The notes under the pieces: generated by a model
The model's input: the letters and a program-made list of their open reading frames with translations, nothing else
Database searches by the model: none
Told to the model about the DNA's origin: nothing
Part shown: positions 47,670 to 57,227 of the stretch, in pieces
Layout: every line of letters begins with the position of its first letter
Numbering within the stretch: position 1 is the first letter of the stretch
Program-made: the position numbers and the translations under genes
Virus record (IMG/VR): IMGVR_UViG_3300042881_002516
Coordinates: 1-64,000 of that record
Length of the DNA: 64,000 bases
Direction: 5' to 3' (one strand)
Source: a virus

Positions 47670-49745
47670 CTACTGTTCGTCAGGCAACGGCTTACGCGTG
47701 TCTGGTACCCAAGCCTGCTTCTCGCGGTTGTACACCAGGAACTGCGCTCCAAGAGGCAGTCTAATGTATTCCTCGCGCGTTGAGACCACCGGCGGGATGC
47801 CGACGATATCAATAATCGACTGGACCTCTCGCGCCTTCAAACGCTGATCGTTGGCATCTTTAACGTCCAACGTGCGATCGGCCGCTTTGGTCAGCGCATC
47901 ATTCTTGATGCGATACAGCACCTGGCCGAGGCTGATCAGGTTGTTGAGGTAACCGACACGGTTTTCCAAGAATCGCGGTTCGAGGTTCAGGTACATGTTG
48001 ATGTCCTGACGCTCGGCTTCTGCCAATCGAGTCGTTTCACGAAGGGCAATCGCCACACGAGGCGCGAGCTTCGAGATCGTCGAGGCAGCCTGCTGTTGCG
48101 TACGGCCGGCTTCACCGGCGAACTCAAACGGGATGCGGCGAGCAAGCTCCGAGGTCATTTTCGGCACAAAGCCGATGCCTTCTTGTGCCGCCTGCCAAAT
48201 CGTCGGCTCGCCAAACGCACGCTCGCCAGCACTTACTGGCCCTTGGTCCGTGGTCGGTGCAGCTTCAGCCGGCGGAGCAACTTCAGGACCCGTGGCCGCA
48301 TCAGGACGAACCGTGTTCGGACCTGACGGCACAGTGCCCGGAGTCTGCGGACCCGGACGGCGACCAGACGCATCAAGCGCACGACGCGCGGCCAACGCAT
48401 CCGTCAAGAACGGGAGGTTGTAGCCGGGGATCGTACGCGTGACCTTTTGGCCAAGCTCGTTGGTATAGAGTTCCGTCGACGGGCGAAGCAGGCGCGAAGC
48501 CGCGCTCGCGATGAGGTTGTCCTCTTCCGGAGTCGTCTCGCCATCGGCATAGGCTTGCAAGAGTCCAGGAGCATTGACCACGCTCCAGTCCCACGAGCCT
48601 TTGCCGAACATGCTGCTTGCGGATTTACCAGAGTTTTTGAGGATGTCGCCAAACGCTCTGCGCTGCGACTCGACGAGCTTAATGTTGCCTTCGCGAACCT
48701 GCTCACGCTCCTTCTCGGCAGCTTGGATCGCCGCCATGCGGATCGCGCGCTTGTTCTTGTCCTCTTCAGCAATGAATTGACCCACTGCACCCGGAACCTC
48801 CGAGGCGACGGTCGCAAGACGGCTCAGTGTTGAACCGCGCAAAGGACGGCCCTGCGCATCGACGTTGCCGGCAAGCTGCAAGCCCTTCTGGCCGAGCATT
48901 AACAGCAACTGCGCCTGACGGGATTCTTTGTCCTCGCCAAGCAGATCGCGATACATCTGTTCGCGCTCCATCGTCGTTGCCTTAAGGTCAGGCATCGCAG
49001 AGGTCGGCTGCGTCAGCATCTTGGAGTAGCCCGTCCGGGCATACTCAAGAAGTTCTGGCGGCAGACGCATGCCAAGGGAGGAAGTATCTTCCTCGTCTAA
49101 GGAAGGTTCTTCGTCATCCGAGGTCACGCCTTCCTGACCGGACCCCTGGTAAAAACGCTGAACGTACCCACCATCCTTCATCTGGATGGGCGGCATGCCT
49201 TCCGGCGGGATCGGCTGACCGTCCGGTCCCATCATGGGACCAGGAGCCATACCGCCTCCGGGAGCAGGACCGGCGGCGGCAAGAAGCGCGGCCATATCGC
49301 CGGGTGGCGGCGCGGCTGCGCCAGGAGGAAGTGGCGGAGCGCCAGGAGGCGGAGCTCCCATGGCAGCTCCCGGAGGCGGCGGCATTGGAGGCTGTGGCCC
49401 TTGGACCATGGGCTGTGATTGCGGCAACGCGCCAAGCCCAGCGCCTTGCGCCAGCACTGGCTGGAGCATCGCAAGCACAGACTCGGGGGTCTCGGCAGCG
49501 GCCGGATAGCCCACGAGATCAGCCAATTCTTCGCGACGCGCATCGACGGAGCGCATGTCGCCACGGAGATTGTTCATGAGGATCTCAGGCGAATTGGGAC
49601 GGCGATCGAGGACTTTAGCAGCCGAGTTTTCCTCGTCCGCATCCTCCTCTTCTTCCATCTCCACGGCCTCATCGGCCTCGTCGAGGAAGCCCTGCATGAT
49701 GCCGACGTTTTCTACGTCGTCCAACATTTCTCTTGCCTTTGCCAT
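47670..49745 (-). CDS. Internal virion protein with Pro/Gly-rich middle
   Basis: 691 residues. Acidic N-terminus (DEADEAVEMEEEEDADEENS), a Pro/Gly/Met-rich middle and then MKDGGYVQRFYQGSGQEG, a GGYVxRF motif known from phage virion proteins. The C-terminal half is helical (TRLAEAERQDINMYLNLEPRFLENRVGYLNNLISLGQVLYRIKN). Likely one of the ejection proteins forming the DNA channel. Coupled closely to its neighbours. Confidence 0.7.
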   Translation of the reverse strand: MAKAREMLDDVENVGIMQGFLDEADEAVEMEEEEDADEENSAAKVLDRRPNSPEILMNNLRGDMRSVDARREELADLVGYPAAAETPESVLAMLQPVLAQGAGLGALPQSQPMVQGPQPPMPPPPGAAMGAPPPGAPPLPPGAAAPPPGDMAALLAAAGPAPGGGMAPGPMMGPDGQPIPPEGMPPIQMKDGGYVQRFYQGSGQEGVTSDDEEPSLDEEDTSSLGMRLPPELLEYARTGYSKMLTQPTSAMPDLKATTMEREQMYRDLLGEDKESRQAQLLLMLGQKGLQLAGNVDAQGRPLRGSTLSRLATVASEVPGAVGQFIAEEDKNKRAIRMAAIQAAEKEREQVREGNIKLVESQRRAFGDILKNSGKSASSMFGKGSWDWSVVNAPGLLQAYADGETTPEEDNLIASAASRLLRPSTELYTNELGQKVTRTIPGYNLPFLTDALAARRALDASGRRPGPQTPGTVPSGPNTVRPDAATGPEVAPPAEAAPTTDQGPVSAGERAFGEPTIWQAAQEGIGFVPKMTSELARRIPFEFAGEAGRTQQQAASTISKLAPRVAIALRETTRLAEAERQDINMYLNLEPRFLENRVGYLNNLISLGQVLYRIKNDALTKAADRTLDVKDANDQRLKAREVQSIIDIVGIPPVVSTREEYIRLPLGAQFLVYNREKQAWVPDTRKPLPDEQ

Positions 49746-49754
49746 ATCGACCCC

Positions 49755-51515
49755 TTAGAAAAGTCCGGCTTTCTTGGCACCTGCCAAGGTGCCTACTGCG
49801 CCAAGTCCAATGCCTACGGCTTGTTGGAACGGGCTTGCTGATGGAACGCTGGAGACCTGCGTCGACATCTGCGTCGACGGTGCGCCGCGATAAACGTCGG
49901 ACAAAAATCCAACCTGCTGGTACGGAGCATAGATCTGCTGAAGCTGCGTTGCACGCTGCGCATCGATGCCCTGCTGCGCCAGTGCCTGCTGCGACTGGCC
50001 GACGTTGTAGAGGAAGTTGATGTCGCCTTGGTTCATGGCCTGCGCCGTCTGACCCAAAGCCGCCTGCTGTACGCCAAGTTGGCCAAGCTGACCGCCCAAC
50101 GCACCAAGGCCCTGGGCCATATTTTGACCGATGCCAAACTGCTGGCCGGCCAACGCGCCGATGCCTTGTCCAATATTTTGGAACGTGCCGGCTTGTTGCC
50201 CGTAAATGCCAGCGGCCGTCTGTGCGATCTGTCCGCGCTGTCCGGCCTGTGCCGCCATAAGATTGGCGATGTTCTGCTGCATGTTGGCTTCTTGGCCAGC
50301 AAGCGCGCCCGTCTGCGCGGCAAGGTTGCCGTAGTTTTGAGCGGCCTGTTGATAAAGCCCAGCCGCTGATTGGCCGAGCTGTGCTTGTTGCACACCAAGC
50401 TGACCAAGGCCTTGGCCTGCGGCGATTTGGTTCTGTGCCAGATTGCCGTAAAGCCCTGCTGCGGCCTGTCCGAGCTGCGCTTGCTGTGCGGCCTGCTGAC
50501 CGACTGTTTGGCCGGCCTGCATACGACGCTGCTGTTGCTGCTCAAACGAGGCCATCGCATTGGCCTGCGCTTGGTTATAGCCCTGGTTCAAAAGATTGGC
50601 GATCGTGCTCGCCTTTTGCTCCATCAAACCACGTTCGAGCTCGGCACGCTGCACGCCTTCGCGCTCGCCACCGAACGCACCAGAGCGAACGGCCTGCGCC
50701 GAAAGTCCCTGCTGGGCGATCTGGCCCTGCCGGTTGATCTGACGCATCGTCTCGTCGATCACCGACTGTTGGTACGGGTTCATGAAGGCAGCGGTTTCTT
50801 GTCCCGGACGGAACCCGCCAATGCCTGCACCCAAAAGCGCCTGTGAGCCGGCGAAGTCCGCACCCGCAGCGCCGAGGGCAAGCTGCTGCGCACCAGTTAG
50901 ACCAGAAAAACCCTGTCCGATCGCGGCCGTTGCCGGTTGCAGATCGGCTTGCGACGAAAGCGCCGCCATGTTCTGGGCCGTGGCCAACGCGCCGAGGCCC
51001 GTTTCTACGTCCTGATACGCACCGCCAAGACGGCCTGAAACGTCCGACATTGCCGCACGGCGAGCCGCTTCGTCAAGATAGCCAAGGCCCACACCAAGCT
51101 GGCCAACGCCAGAAGTAATTCCGGAGCCGGCCAGCGCAGCGTTTTGCATCGCGCGCTGGGCGTCCGTGAACTGAGCGCGGGTATCCGATCCACGGAGCAC
51201 ATCGGCCGCTTCGGCTGTCGTTTGCACGCCAGCGCCAACGCCCTTGTTCGCCGCCTGTATATACGGCATGTAAGAGCCGACACCGAGGCCTTCAGCCGCG
51301 CCCATCGCCGCTAACTGCGCAGGCGAGAAGCCGGCTACTTGATAAGCCGGAAGCTGCTGCGAGAGCGGGGTCGTCGTGCCGGTGACTTCGCCAGTAACAG
51401 GGTCACGCTTGACGTTAAACGCCAAGTCCCGAGCCTGCCGGAGTAGATCGAGCTTATAGGCTTCGACCTCCGGTGACTCGGAGACGATCTGTTGGGTGAC
51501 TTGAGTTTCTGCCAT
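49755..51515 (-). CDS. Ala/Gln/Gly-rich internal virion protein
   Basis: 586 residues. The N-terminal line VEAYKLDLLRQARDLAFNVKRDP is a known virion opening. Repeats of the form LGQ.GVQQAQLGQ.AAGLY recur from about 330 to 510, with heptad-like spacing that predicts a long helical bundle. Near 240 the segment GGFRPGQETAAFMNPYQQSVIDETMRQINRQGQIAQQ and FGGEREGVQRAELERG are diagnostic for a widespread ejection-protein family. It probably crosses the host envelope during DNA delivery. Confidence 0.78.
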   Translation of the reverse strand: MAETQVTQQIVSESPEVEAYKLDLLRQARDLAFNVKRDPVTGEVTGTTTPLSQQLPAYQVAGFSPAQLAAMGAAEGLGVGSYMPYIQAANKGVGAGVQTTAEAADVLRGSDTRAQFTDAQRAMQNAALAGSGITSGVGQLGVGLGYLDEAARRAAMSDVSGRLGGAYQDVETGLGALATAQNMAALSSQADLQPATAAIGQGFSGLTGAQQLALGAAGADFAGSQALLGAGIGGFRPGQETAAFMNPYQQSVIDETMRQINRQGQIAQQGLSAQAVRSGAFGGEREGVQRAELERGLMEQKASTIANLLNQGYNQAQANAMASFEQQQQRRMQAGQTVGQQAAQQAQLGQAAAGLYGNLAQNQIAAGQGLGQLGVQQAQLGQSAAGLYQQAAQNYGNLAAQTGALAGQEANMQQNIANLMAAQAGQRGQIAQTAAGIYGQQAGTFQNIGQGIGALAGQQFGIGQNMAQGLGALGGQLGQLGVQQAALGQTAQAMNQGDINFLYNVGQSQQALAQQGIDAQRATQLQQIYAPYQQVGFLSDVYRGAPSTQMSTQVSSVPSASPFQQAVGIGLGAVGTLAGAKKAGLF

Positions 51516-51521
51516 GGATTC

Positions 51522-53537
51522 TTACCCCTTCACCGCTCCGCCTTCGAGCTTTTTCATCAAGGCGTACATGCGTTTTGCGCCCTTGCGGCGGCTACCGCCT
51601 CCGGCGTTGCGAACGGCCTTGGCCGTAAATACAAACTCGCCATCCGACAACATCGCCGGAATGGAGTCAGAAGTGCCCGTGCCAGGACCGTTAATCGGGC
51701 CTGTTTTACGGGGGAAATGCGTTGGTTTCGGCTCGCCACCTTTTGCGTATCCCGGCACAGGATAGGTCGGCTGTTGCACGGGGGCCGACAGGTCGGGGAC
51801 GCCGTAAAGTCCCGCCACGTTGTACGGTTGCGGAATGCCGGTAGGCATCATCGTAGCGCCACGCGGCGTATATACAGGGATCTGCGCTCCCGGAGGCATG
51901 CTCGGGGACGATGTACGTACAAAAGGATCGTACGACTGCGGCATGCCTTCAATACGGCCCAGCGTGCCGCCAAAGAGCTGCGGGTTATCGCGAATAAACT
52001 TTGAACCGCCGGAGGCACGGTCAAACAGTGGGTTTTCGTTGACCGGCTCCTGCTTAAAGCCGCCCGTCAATGCGCCAACGCCAAGTGTTGTCAAAGCGGC
52101 GGGAGCGAACCTACCGAGCTCTGTTTTGGCGTACGGATTGACGAGGAACGCGTCCTTAAAGGTTTGGAACGACGGCATGTTGGCGAATTCGTTCAACCGA
52201 CCCCCGAAAGTCTGCGCAGGGGTAACAGGCGCACCTGTGGCCGCATCCACCGGGTAGTCATCCGGGAGTTTGCTAAAGGGGTTCAGTCGGTCTAAGAAGC
52301 TCTTGCCGGCCACCTCGCCAGACGCAGCAGTGCCCACGGCTCCAGGGGCGGCCGTACCGACCTGCTCCGGAGCGGCAACGTAGTCACTCGGTGGCAGTTC
52401 GCCAATGCCGCGTTGAATAGGAGCTTGTTGACCCGGAGCCGCTTGTGTTGGTCCTTGGCCCGTGGCGCTTTCAACAGGAGTCTGCTCTGGCTTGTATGTG
52501 AGCCCCGTCATGACGCCTTGCTGAAGGCCCATGCCCAACGCCTCTTCGGTGCTCATGCCAGCCGCCTTACCAAGGGCTGCGCTCGTCACACCAGCGCCAA
52601 TACCTTGCGCGAGTTTGCCGCCCTCAGTCACGCCGGGGATCTTGCTTGCAAACTTAGCAATACTGGAGACGGGGTTTACACCACCGATCGTGCCGCCAGC
52701 ACCAAAGTACGATGTTGCAGCGGAAATCAATGCGTCCTTTACGTTACCCCCTGCACCAAGCGTAGTTGCAGCGGAGGCCGTCGCGGCTGCTGCCGCAGAA
52801 GACATCACGCCAATGCCTGCTGGGCCGAGGACCGTGGCCAATGCAACGGTCGCCACGACACGTACGATCGGGTTCTTAAGGAGGCTTTTGACTGCTTTCT
52901 TGATGCCCTTAAAGAGCTTCTTCAAGAAGAATTCAGGGAGGCCTGTGCGGGGGTTGATCGTGCCCGATCCGCCCATCGCCTTGAGCAGACGAGCTTCGAC
53001 CGGCGTAATGTGCGCCAGCATCGTGTCGCCATTACGGCCCTGAGAGGCCAGGTACTTGGCCACATCGGCCAAGCCGCCTTCGGCCATGGGCATTGGTCCG
53101 AGGTCCGCAACCTCTGGGGCCATTTGCATGGGCGCTTGAGCGCCAGCCGAACGCATGTCACGGTACTCGTTGAGCACCATGATCGCCATACCGAGGTATT
53201 CAGGGTCGTATTCCGTCGGCAGGTCGTCATCGTCCATCATGCCCGATTCGATCAGGCGTTGGCGGAGCTGCGGGTACTCCTGCGGGTTCTGCGACATGTA
53301 CTCGAGGACGTCGAGCAACGAAGCAACTTCTGCGGCGCTGAGGTCAAGATCCCCCAGCGCGTCTTGAACGGCCCTTTTGACTTCGGCAACTTGTGCAGGC
53401 CCGTTTTGGGTCAGCCCCAACGCCGAAAGCGCGGCATCGTATGAGTCCGCACTAGAAACGAACGGGAGCTGCTGGGGAGGAGCCGGATTTTGCATGTCCT
53501 GCCCCGGAGGCAGGCTCATGATGCCTTCATCTTCCAT
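51522..53537 (-). CDS. Internal virion protein with GTSDSIPAMLSDGEF domain
   Basis: 671 residues from ATG 53537 with AAAGGA upstream. The N-terminal region is helical (AEVKRAVQDALGDLDLSAAEVASLLDVLEYMSQNPQEYPQLRQRL), followed by an Ala/Gly hydrophobic segment near 240-300 that may be membrane-active. The C-terminus has GPGTGTSDSIPAMLSDGEFVFTAKAVRNAGGGSRRKGA, a motif recurrent in phage virion proteins, and KGG elements. First gene of the internal-protein block, behind a predicted promoter. Confidence 0.78.
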   Translation of the reverse strand: MEDEGIMSLPPGQDMQNPAPPQQLPFVSSADSYDAALSALGLTQNGPAQVAEVKRAVQDALGDLDLSAAEVASLLDVLEYMSQNPQEYPQLRQRLIESGMMDDDDLPTEYDPEYLGMAIMVLNEYRDMRSAGAQAPMQMAPEVADLGPMPMAEGGLADVAKYLASQGRNGDTMLAHITPVEARLLKAMGGSGTINPRTGLPEFFLKKLFKGIKKAVKSLLKNPIVRVVATVALATVLGPAGIGVMSSAAAAATASAATTLGAGGNVKDALISAATSYFGAGGTIGGVNPVSSIAKFASKIPGVTEGGKLAQGIGAGVTSAALGKAAGMSTEEALGMGLQQGVMTGLTYKPEQTPVESATGQGPTQAAPGQQAPIQRGIGELPPSDYVAAPEQVGTAAPGAVGTAASGEVAGKSFLDRLNPFSKLPDDYPVDAATGAPVTPAQTFGGRLNEFANMPSFQTFKDAFLVNPYAKTELGRFAPAALTTLGVGALTGGFKQEPVNENPLFDRASGGSKFIRDNPQLFGGTLGRIEGMPQSYDPFVRTSSPSMPPGAQIPVYTPRGATMMPTGIPQPYNVAGLYGVPDLSAPVQQPTYPVPGYAKGGEPKPTHFPRKTGPINGPGTGTSDSIPAMLSDGEFVFTAKAVRNAGGGSRRKGAKRMYALMKKLEGGAVKG

Positions 53538-53611
53538 AGGTGTCCTTTCCAGTTTGTGCCGAAGACCCAACAAGGGGTCGCGCGCCGGGAAAGGACGCGG
53601 ATATGTCGGGG

Positions 53612-53641
53612 ATTATGAGCCAAGTTGTCAAGCGTTGTCCA
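53612..53641 (-). promoter_or_regulatory. Candidate promoter of the internal-protein block
   Basis: Minus strand TGGACA (53636-53641), 18 bases, CATAAT (53612-53617), in the 107-base gap ahead of the 53537 start. The repeated TTGTC elements (53625-53646) may be regulatory. Confidence 0.45.
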
Positions 53642-53645
53642 CTTG

Positions 53646-53978
53646 TCACGAGCGGTCGATCTCTAGGTAAGAGAGATAGAAATCGACGTCCGAGACACTA
53701 GCAGTAACCTTCAAAACGTCCCCTGCAATCAGCACGCAGGGCACGCCGGAGAGAATATCGAGCGTCTGGCTGGCTGGGAGCACATATGACTTCAGCAACT
53801 TGTACGGAGTTGCGCCTCCGCCCGGATATATCGCCGCACTGATGTTGGCCACGCTGGCGTTGTCGTTCGTTACCCGTAACGACGAGAGGACCGCGTTGTT
53901 CGCAGCCGGTGCCGTATAGATAGCCGTCTCAGTCGCGGCACTCGGAGTCAGGTATTGACGAAGATATTTGTTTGCCAT
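53646..53978 (-). CDS. Small tail-associated protein
   Basis: 110 residues (MANKYLRQYLTPSAATETAIYT). Pattern YTAPAANNAVLSSLRVTNDNASVANISAAIYPGG and SQTLDILSGVPCVLIAGDVLKV is a known small beta-sandwich tail/fibre protein. It resembles the protein at 6268-6642 and may be a paralogue. It stands after the jelly-roll protein and is a virion component by context. Confidence 0.7.
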   Translation of the reverse strand: MANKYLRQYLTPSAATETAIYTAPAANNAVLSSLRVTNDNASVANISAAIYPGGGATPYKLLKSYVLPASQTLDILSGVPCVLIAGDVLKVTASVSDVDFYLSYLEIDRS

Positions 53979-53979
53979 G

Positions 53980-54693
53980 TCACACCGCCGAGACGAAGTT
54001 GATGGTCAAAATTACCGACGGGATTGCCGGCCTTGTCGGAGTGCTTTCAGCAGCATAGTGCTCAATAAACACATCCGTGCTGCTCGCCCACCAGGCGATC
54101 TGTAGGTAGTTCGTGCTGGGATCGTTCACGGTAAAGATGCCTGTAATTGCCGGAACTATGTGTGCCCATGTCGAGGAGTCTTTGCGTGCGGCAATATCAA
54201 AACGTGTTCGGCTAGAAGGATAATTGACACCCGTGTCCTTGGCCCACACCTCAAACTCTTGTACCGCATTGCTTCGGTTCGAGACCTGTAGCGTAAACGT
54301 GACGAGATATTGCCCGGAGCACGGAACGTAGATTTTGCTGTTATCGACGACGCGGATGCCGTTTGACAACGCCACCACGTCGTACGTCAAAAGCTCTTCG
54401 GTGGTCGTACTGGTCAGGTCTTGATCAAGGTTAGAGACCAACATCGCCTGTGGCAGGCTAATGCCGTTACTGATCTGAAAACCCCGCACGCCACCAGCAA
54501 AGCCCCCGCCTGCGCCAGAACCAGCCGCGAACCACGAGCCAGCCCCCGCTTTGTCGTCACTAACGGTCGGCGTGTAGCTGTTGTTGAGCTGGAAAATGAC
54601 CTGCTCAAGCGAACGCACGAGCTGGTCGAACGACTCCGCACTGTATTGAACCGGCGCGGCGTTCGGCAGACGTACGTTAGTGATCTTGCTCAT
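53980..54693 (-). CDS. Jelly-roll tail protein
   Basis: 237 residues. MSKITNVRLPNAAPVQYSAES and RSLEQVIFQLNNSYTPTVSDDKAG form an N-terminal trimerising arm. A C1q/TNF-like jelly roll follows from about 105 (GIRVVDNSKIYVPCSGQYLVTFTLQVSNRSNA...VEVWAKDTGVNYPSSRTRFDIA). These appear on tail hubs or fibres of aquatic phages. It shares ATGA with the nozzle gene. Confidence 0.75.
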   Translation of the reverse strand: MSKITNVRLPNAAPVQYSAESFDQLVRSLEQVIFQLNNSYTPTVSDDKAGAGSWFAAGSGAGGGFAGGVRGFQISNGISLPQAMLVSNLDQDLTSTTTEELLTYDVVALSNGIRVVDNSKIYVPCSGQYLVTFTLQVSNRSNAVQEFEVWAKDTGVNYPSSRTRFDIAARKDSSTWAHIVPAITGIFTVNDPSTNYLQIAWWASSTDVFIEHYAAESTPTRPAIPSVILTINFVSAV

Positions 54694-56543
54694 CGCAAGC
54701 CGTCCGGCTGGATATCAACGCGCATGGTGCCGAAGCGCCAGTTTGTGCCTACGGCATCGCTCTCGATCTGCAAACTAATCTGCCGTCCACGCGCCCGAGT
54801 GTCGACTTTATCCGTCGTAGGAGTGATCACATAAGGATCCAAAGAGCTCGGGACAGCAGAAGCTTGCGGATAGGGGCGCAATAGCAATCGGACCGTGAGG
54901 TCTCCTACCTGATTCTTAAAGTCTGGGATAAATCGGCGCATGTACAGCATCTGATCGCCGTCGCCGATGTCAAAGTAACCCGATTTAATGTACGCCAGGA
55001 TCGCTGATCCGTTGGCATTGACGCCATCTTCTTGGTTGTACAAAACGGCCCTTCCGGCAGTTAGGCCATAGATCGTCGAAATGGTCGCCGCAGTGCTTGT
55101 CGGGTCGTAATCCGAAGCAATCGGCTTGGCGTACACCCCCAGATCCTGCCACGCGGTGCGAGCCATAGTGCCCACGGACCACACGTTCTCAAGGTAGTTG
55201 TACGTCACAAAGCGATTGATGAAGTTGTTGTTGGCTGTGCAATACCACCAAGTTACCTCGTTGAACTGGGTGTTAATGCCAACATGCACCTTCTGCGACT
55301 GGACAACGTTGATGTCCTTGAACACGTAGTCCTGCACGCTACACGGCAACTTCTTAACAGTACCGTCGAACACGAAGAACGCGTCCTTGCTCATCCAATA
55401 CGCCACGCCGTTCACGTCGGCAGAGGCATGAGGGCCGATCAAGCCGCAGTTCGCGCCCAACTGCTGGAAGCCGAACGTATACGGCGGACCGAGATACTGC
55501 ATACCGTGCAGCGAGGTGTCCGTCCAGATCAGGATCTGACCACGCGAACGCAGCGCAGAGATGATCTCGTTACCGTCCGTGAGCCGTTGTCCACCGGCCG
55601 TGTTCGTAGCGGTAGCGACAAAGGTATTGATGTCCTCTTGGTTCGAGAACCGCACAAACATCGGATCCTGTGATGCAGGCGTACCGATAGTGCTTTCTGT
55701 TCCAAAGCAGACAAGGTGGCGATCCGGAGTAGACACAAGCGCGTAGTTGCTCTTGGTCGGCGCGCCACTGATGGCCGTTGCACGCGTAGTCAGGTTGAGC
55801 GGATCGGGGTCCCATTGATAGATCCCGCCGTTCACAAGTTGCATGATGAGCTTCTCGCCAAACGTGTCGAACTGCCACACTCGCGAGTACAACGCGACGC
55901 CGACACCAGAGGTACGTGGCGTGCCCCACGTGCCTACGCCCCAGGCACCGACACCCCAGCCGTAGTCGAAATAGCTGATGTCCGAGCCGACGTTGATCTG
56001 ATAGGCCGCAGTCGCACTACCAGCACCGCTTACGGTTGATGTAGCAGGCGTTGGGACAGTAATTTGGTAACTGTTGGGGTTAATGACCTGCCCTACCTCA
56101 AACTCATTGTTCAAGGTCGCATTGGTCACGCCACCGGGGTTTCCCGTAGCGCTACTAAAGGTCACAAAGTCGCCTTCGACGGCCCCGTGGGCGGTGTCGT
56201 TGACTACAACGGTCGTACTGCCGTTGGTTGTGCTAAAGGTAACCGCCCCGGTGTCTCGGATTGGGGTGATATCTCCCCAACTACCGCCATACGAGATGTA
56301 GACCTTCTTCGAAGTGCCCACCACGAGGTACGGAGCACCGTCCAGGCTGTTCCACGAGAACACTTCGCTTGGCATACCGACCAAGTAGGTCAACGAACCG
56401 CCAAACGCGGTCCATCCGCCGATCTTTTCAGGCAGGCCGTACCGAAAACGGATGTAATCGCTGTCGATCCACCCGCCTTCTGCGCCGTACTCGGTGTTTT
56501 GCTTGTCTACACCGGGCTTGAGAAAGAGTCTGAAGTATGCCAT
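54690..56543 (-). CDS. Tail nozzle/hub beta-propeller protein
   Basis: 617 residues. MAYFRLFLKPGVDKQNTEYGAEGGWIDSDYIRFRYGLPEKIGGW starts the nozzle type. Repeats with VFSWNSLDGAPYLVVGT.KKVYI, PDRHLVCFGT, GQILIWTDTSLHGMQYLG, DAFFVFDGTVKKLPC and WWYCTANNNFINRFVTYNY are beta-propeller-like, as in P22 gp10 and related nozzle proteins. It should form the hexameric end of the short tail under the adaptors. It ends RDIQPDGLR-like and overlaps the next gene. Good length for the family. Confidence 0.82.
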   Translation of the reverse strand: MAYFRLFLKPGVDKQNTEYGAEGGWIDSDYIRFRYGLPEKIGGWTAFGGSLTYLVGMPSEVFSWNSLDGAPYLVVGTSKKVYISYGGSWGDITPIRDTGAVTFSTTNGSTTVVVNDTAHGAVEGDFVTFSSATGNPGGVTNATLNNEFEVGQVINPNSYQITVPTPATSTVSGAGSATAAYQINVGSDISYFDYGWGVGAWGVGTWGTPRTSGVGVALYSRVWQFDTFGEKLIMQLVNGGIYQWDPDPLNLTTRATAISGAPTKSNYALVSTPDRHLVCFGTESTIGTPASQDPMFVRFSNQEDINTFVATATNTAGGQRLTDGNEIISALRSRGQILIWTDTSLHGMQYLGPPYTFGFQQLGANCGLIGPHASADVNGVAYWMSKDAFFVFDGTVKKLPCSVQDYVFKDINVVQSQKVHVGINTQFNEVTWWYCTANNNFINRFVTYNYLENVWSVGTMARTAWQDLGVYAKPIASDYDPTSTAATISTIYGLTAGRAVLYNQEDGVNANGSAILAYIKSGYFDIGDGDQMLYMRRFIPDFKNQVGDLTVRLLLRPYPQASAVPSSLDPYVITPTTDKVDTRARGRQISLQIESDAVGTNWRFGTMRVDIQPDGLR

Positions 56544-56552
56544 GACCGCATG

Positions 56553-56990
56553 TTACTTGATTGGGCCGCCGACGAGCCACGCGTCACACGTCCGGTCGCC
56601 AGCGCACTTGAAGTGAAAGAGTTCGCAGTAGCCCAGATTGGCTGCCGCGACCACATCCGGGGCGTAGTTTTCGTGCTCCTCGCTGGGGTCTTCGATGCCG
56701 TTCTCGATACAGGTCAGCATCTTCGGGGTTTGGATGAACGCGGCGCAGTTGCCACAGCGCGCTTTCTTGGCCTCCCGCACCGTGGTCGACCAGAGTTCGG
56801 CCTTTTTGTCCCAAAACGCACGCGACTCGGCCTCTGGGTTCAGCGGACCGTACCCATACTCCTTTATCGCATTGTTTCGGTTCTTGAGATTGATGTGGAT
56901 GTCCATCGTCGCTTCCGGACAGCCCTTCTGGCCGCGCTCGTACGACTTACGGATCTCCTGCCCAATCGCATCCTTCTTAACGCTGGCCAT
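56553..56990 (-). CDS. Cys-rich, HiPIP-like protein
   Basis: 145 residues with six Cys after residue 75: C79GNC82, C94, GYC122ELF, C129, C135. The spacing C-x2-C followed by C and then GYC is reminiscent of high-potential iron-sulfur proteins (C-x2-C ... C ... GWC). The N-terminal helix (KDAIGQEIRKSYERGQKGCPEATMD) is different. The pattern is known as a hypothetical protein in several aquatic podoviruses. It could bind zinc or an iron-sulfur cluster; no known partner. It stands just upstream of the nozzle gene. Confidence 0.7.
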   Translation of the reverse strand: MASVKKDAIGQEIRKSYERGQKGCPEATMDIHINLKNRNNAIKEYGYGPLNPEAESRAFWDKKAELWSTTVREAKKARCGNCAAFIQTPKMLTCIENGIEDPSEEHENYAPDVVAAANLGYCELFHFKCAGDRTCDAWLVGGPIK

Positions 56991-56993
56991 GAC

Positions 56994-57227
56994 TCACCTG
57001 TACTGCGCTGTCTTGCGAGCAATAGACTTCGGCTGCTTTACGAATTGCTTCCCTTTAACTTTGCCACGACGCTTCGCAGCCGTTGTACGAGCGTATTCTT
57101 GAGGGCTGAGACTTTTGATCGCAGCCTCTGGGAGGTATCGCTCACCAGTTTTGCTAGACGGTTTACCACTTTTTGTCCTCCACTTTTGAGCGGTCCAGTT
57201 TTTCAATGACTGTTGGGGAGCCTTCAC
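56994..57227 (-). CDS. DUF5872-like small basic protein
   Basis: 77 residues, strongly basic. SLKNWTAQKWRTKSGKPSSKTGERYLPEAAIKSLSPQEYARTTAAKRRGK is the conserved line of a short phage family I recall as DUF5872. It is coupled by ATGA. Likely nucleic-acid-binding or virion protein; the activity is unknown. Confidence 0.78.
   Translation of the reverse strand: MKAPQQSLKNWTAQKWRTKSGKPSSKTGERYLPEAAIKSLSPQEYARTTAAKRRGKVKGKQFVKQPKSIARKTAQYR

Noticed and set aside
47670-51515. Tape-measure protein of a long tail
   Set aside because: The large proteins are Ala/Gly/Gln-rich ejection types and no major tail tube or assembly chaperone gene is present.
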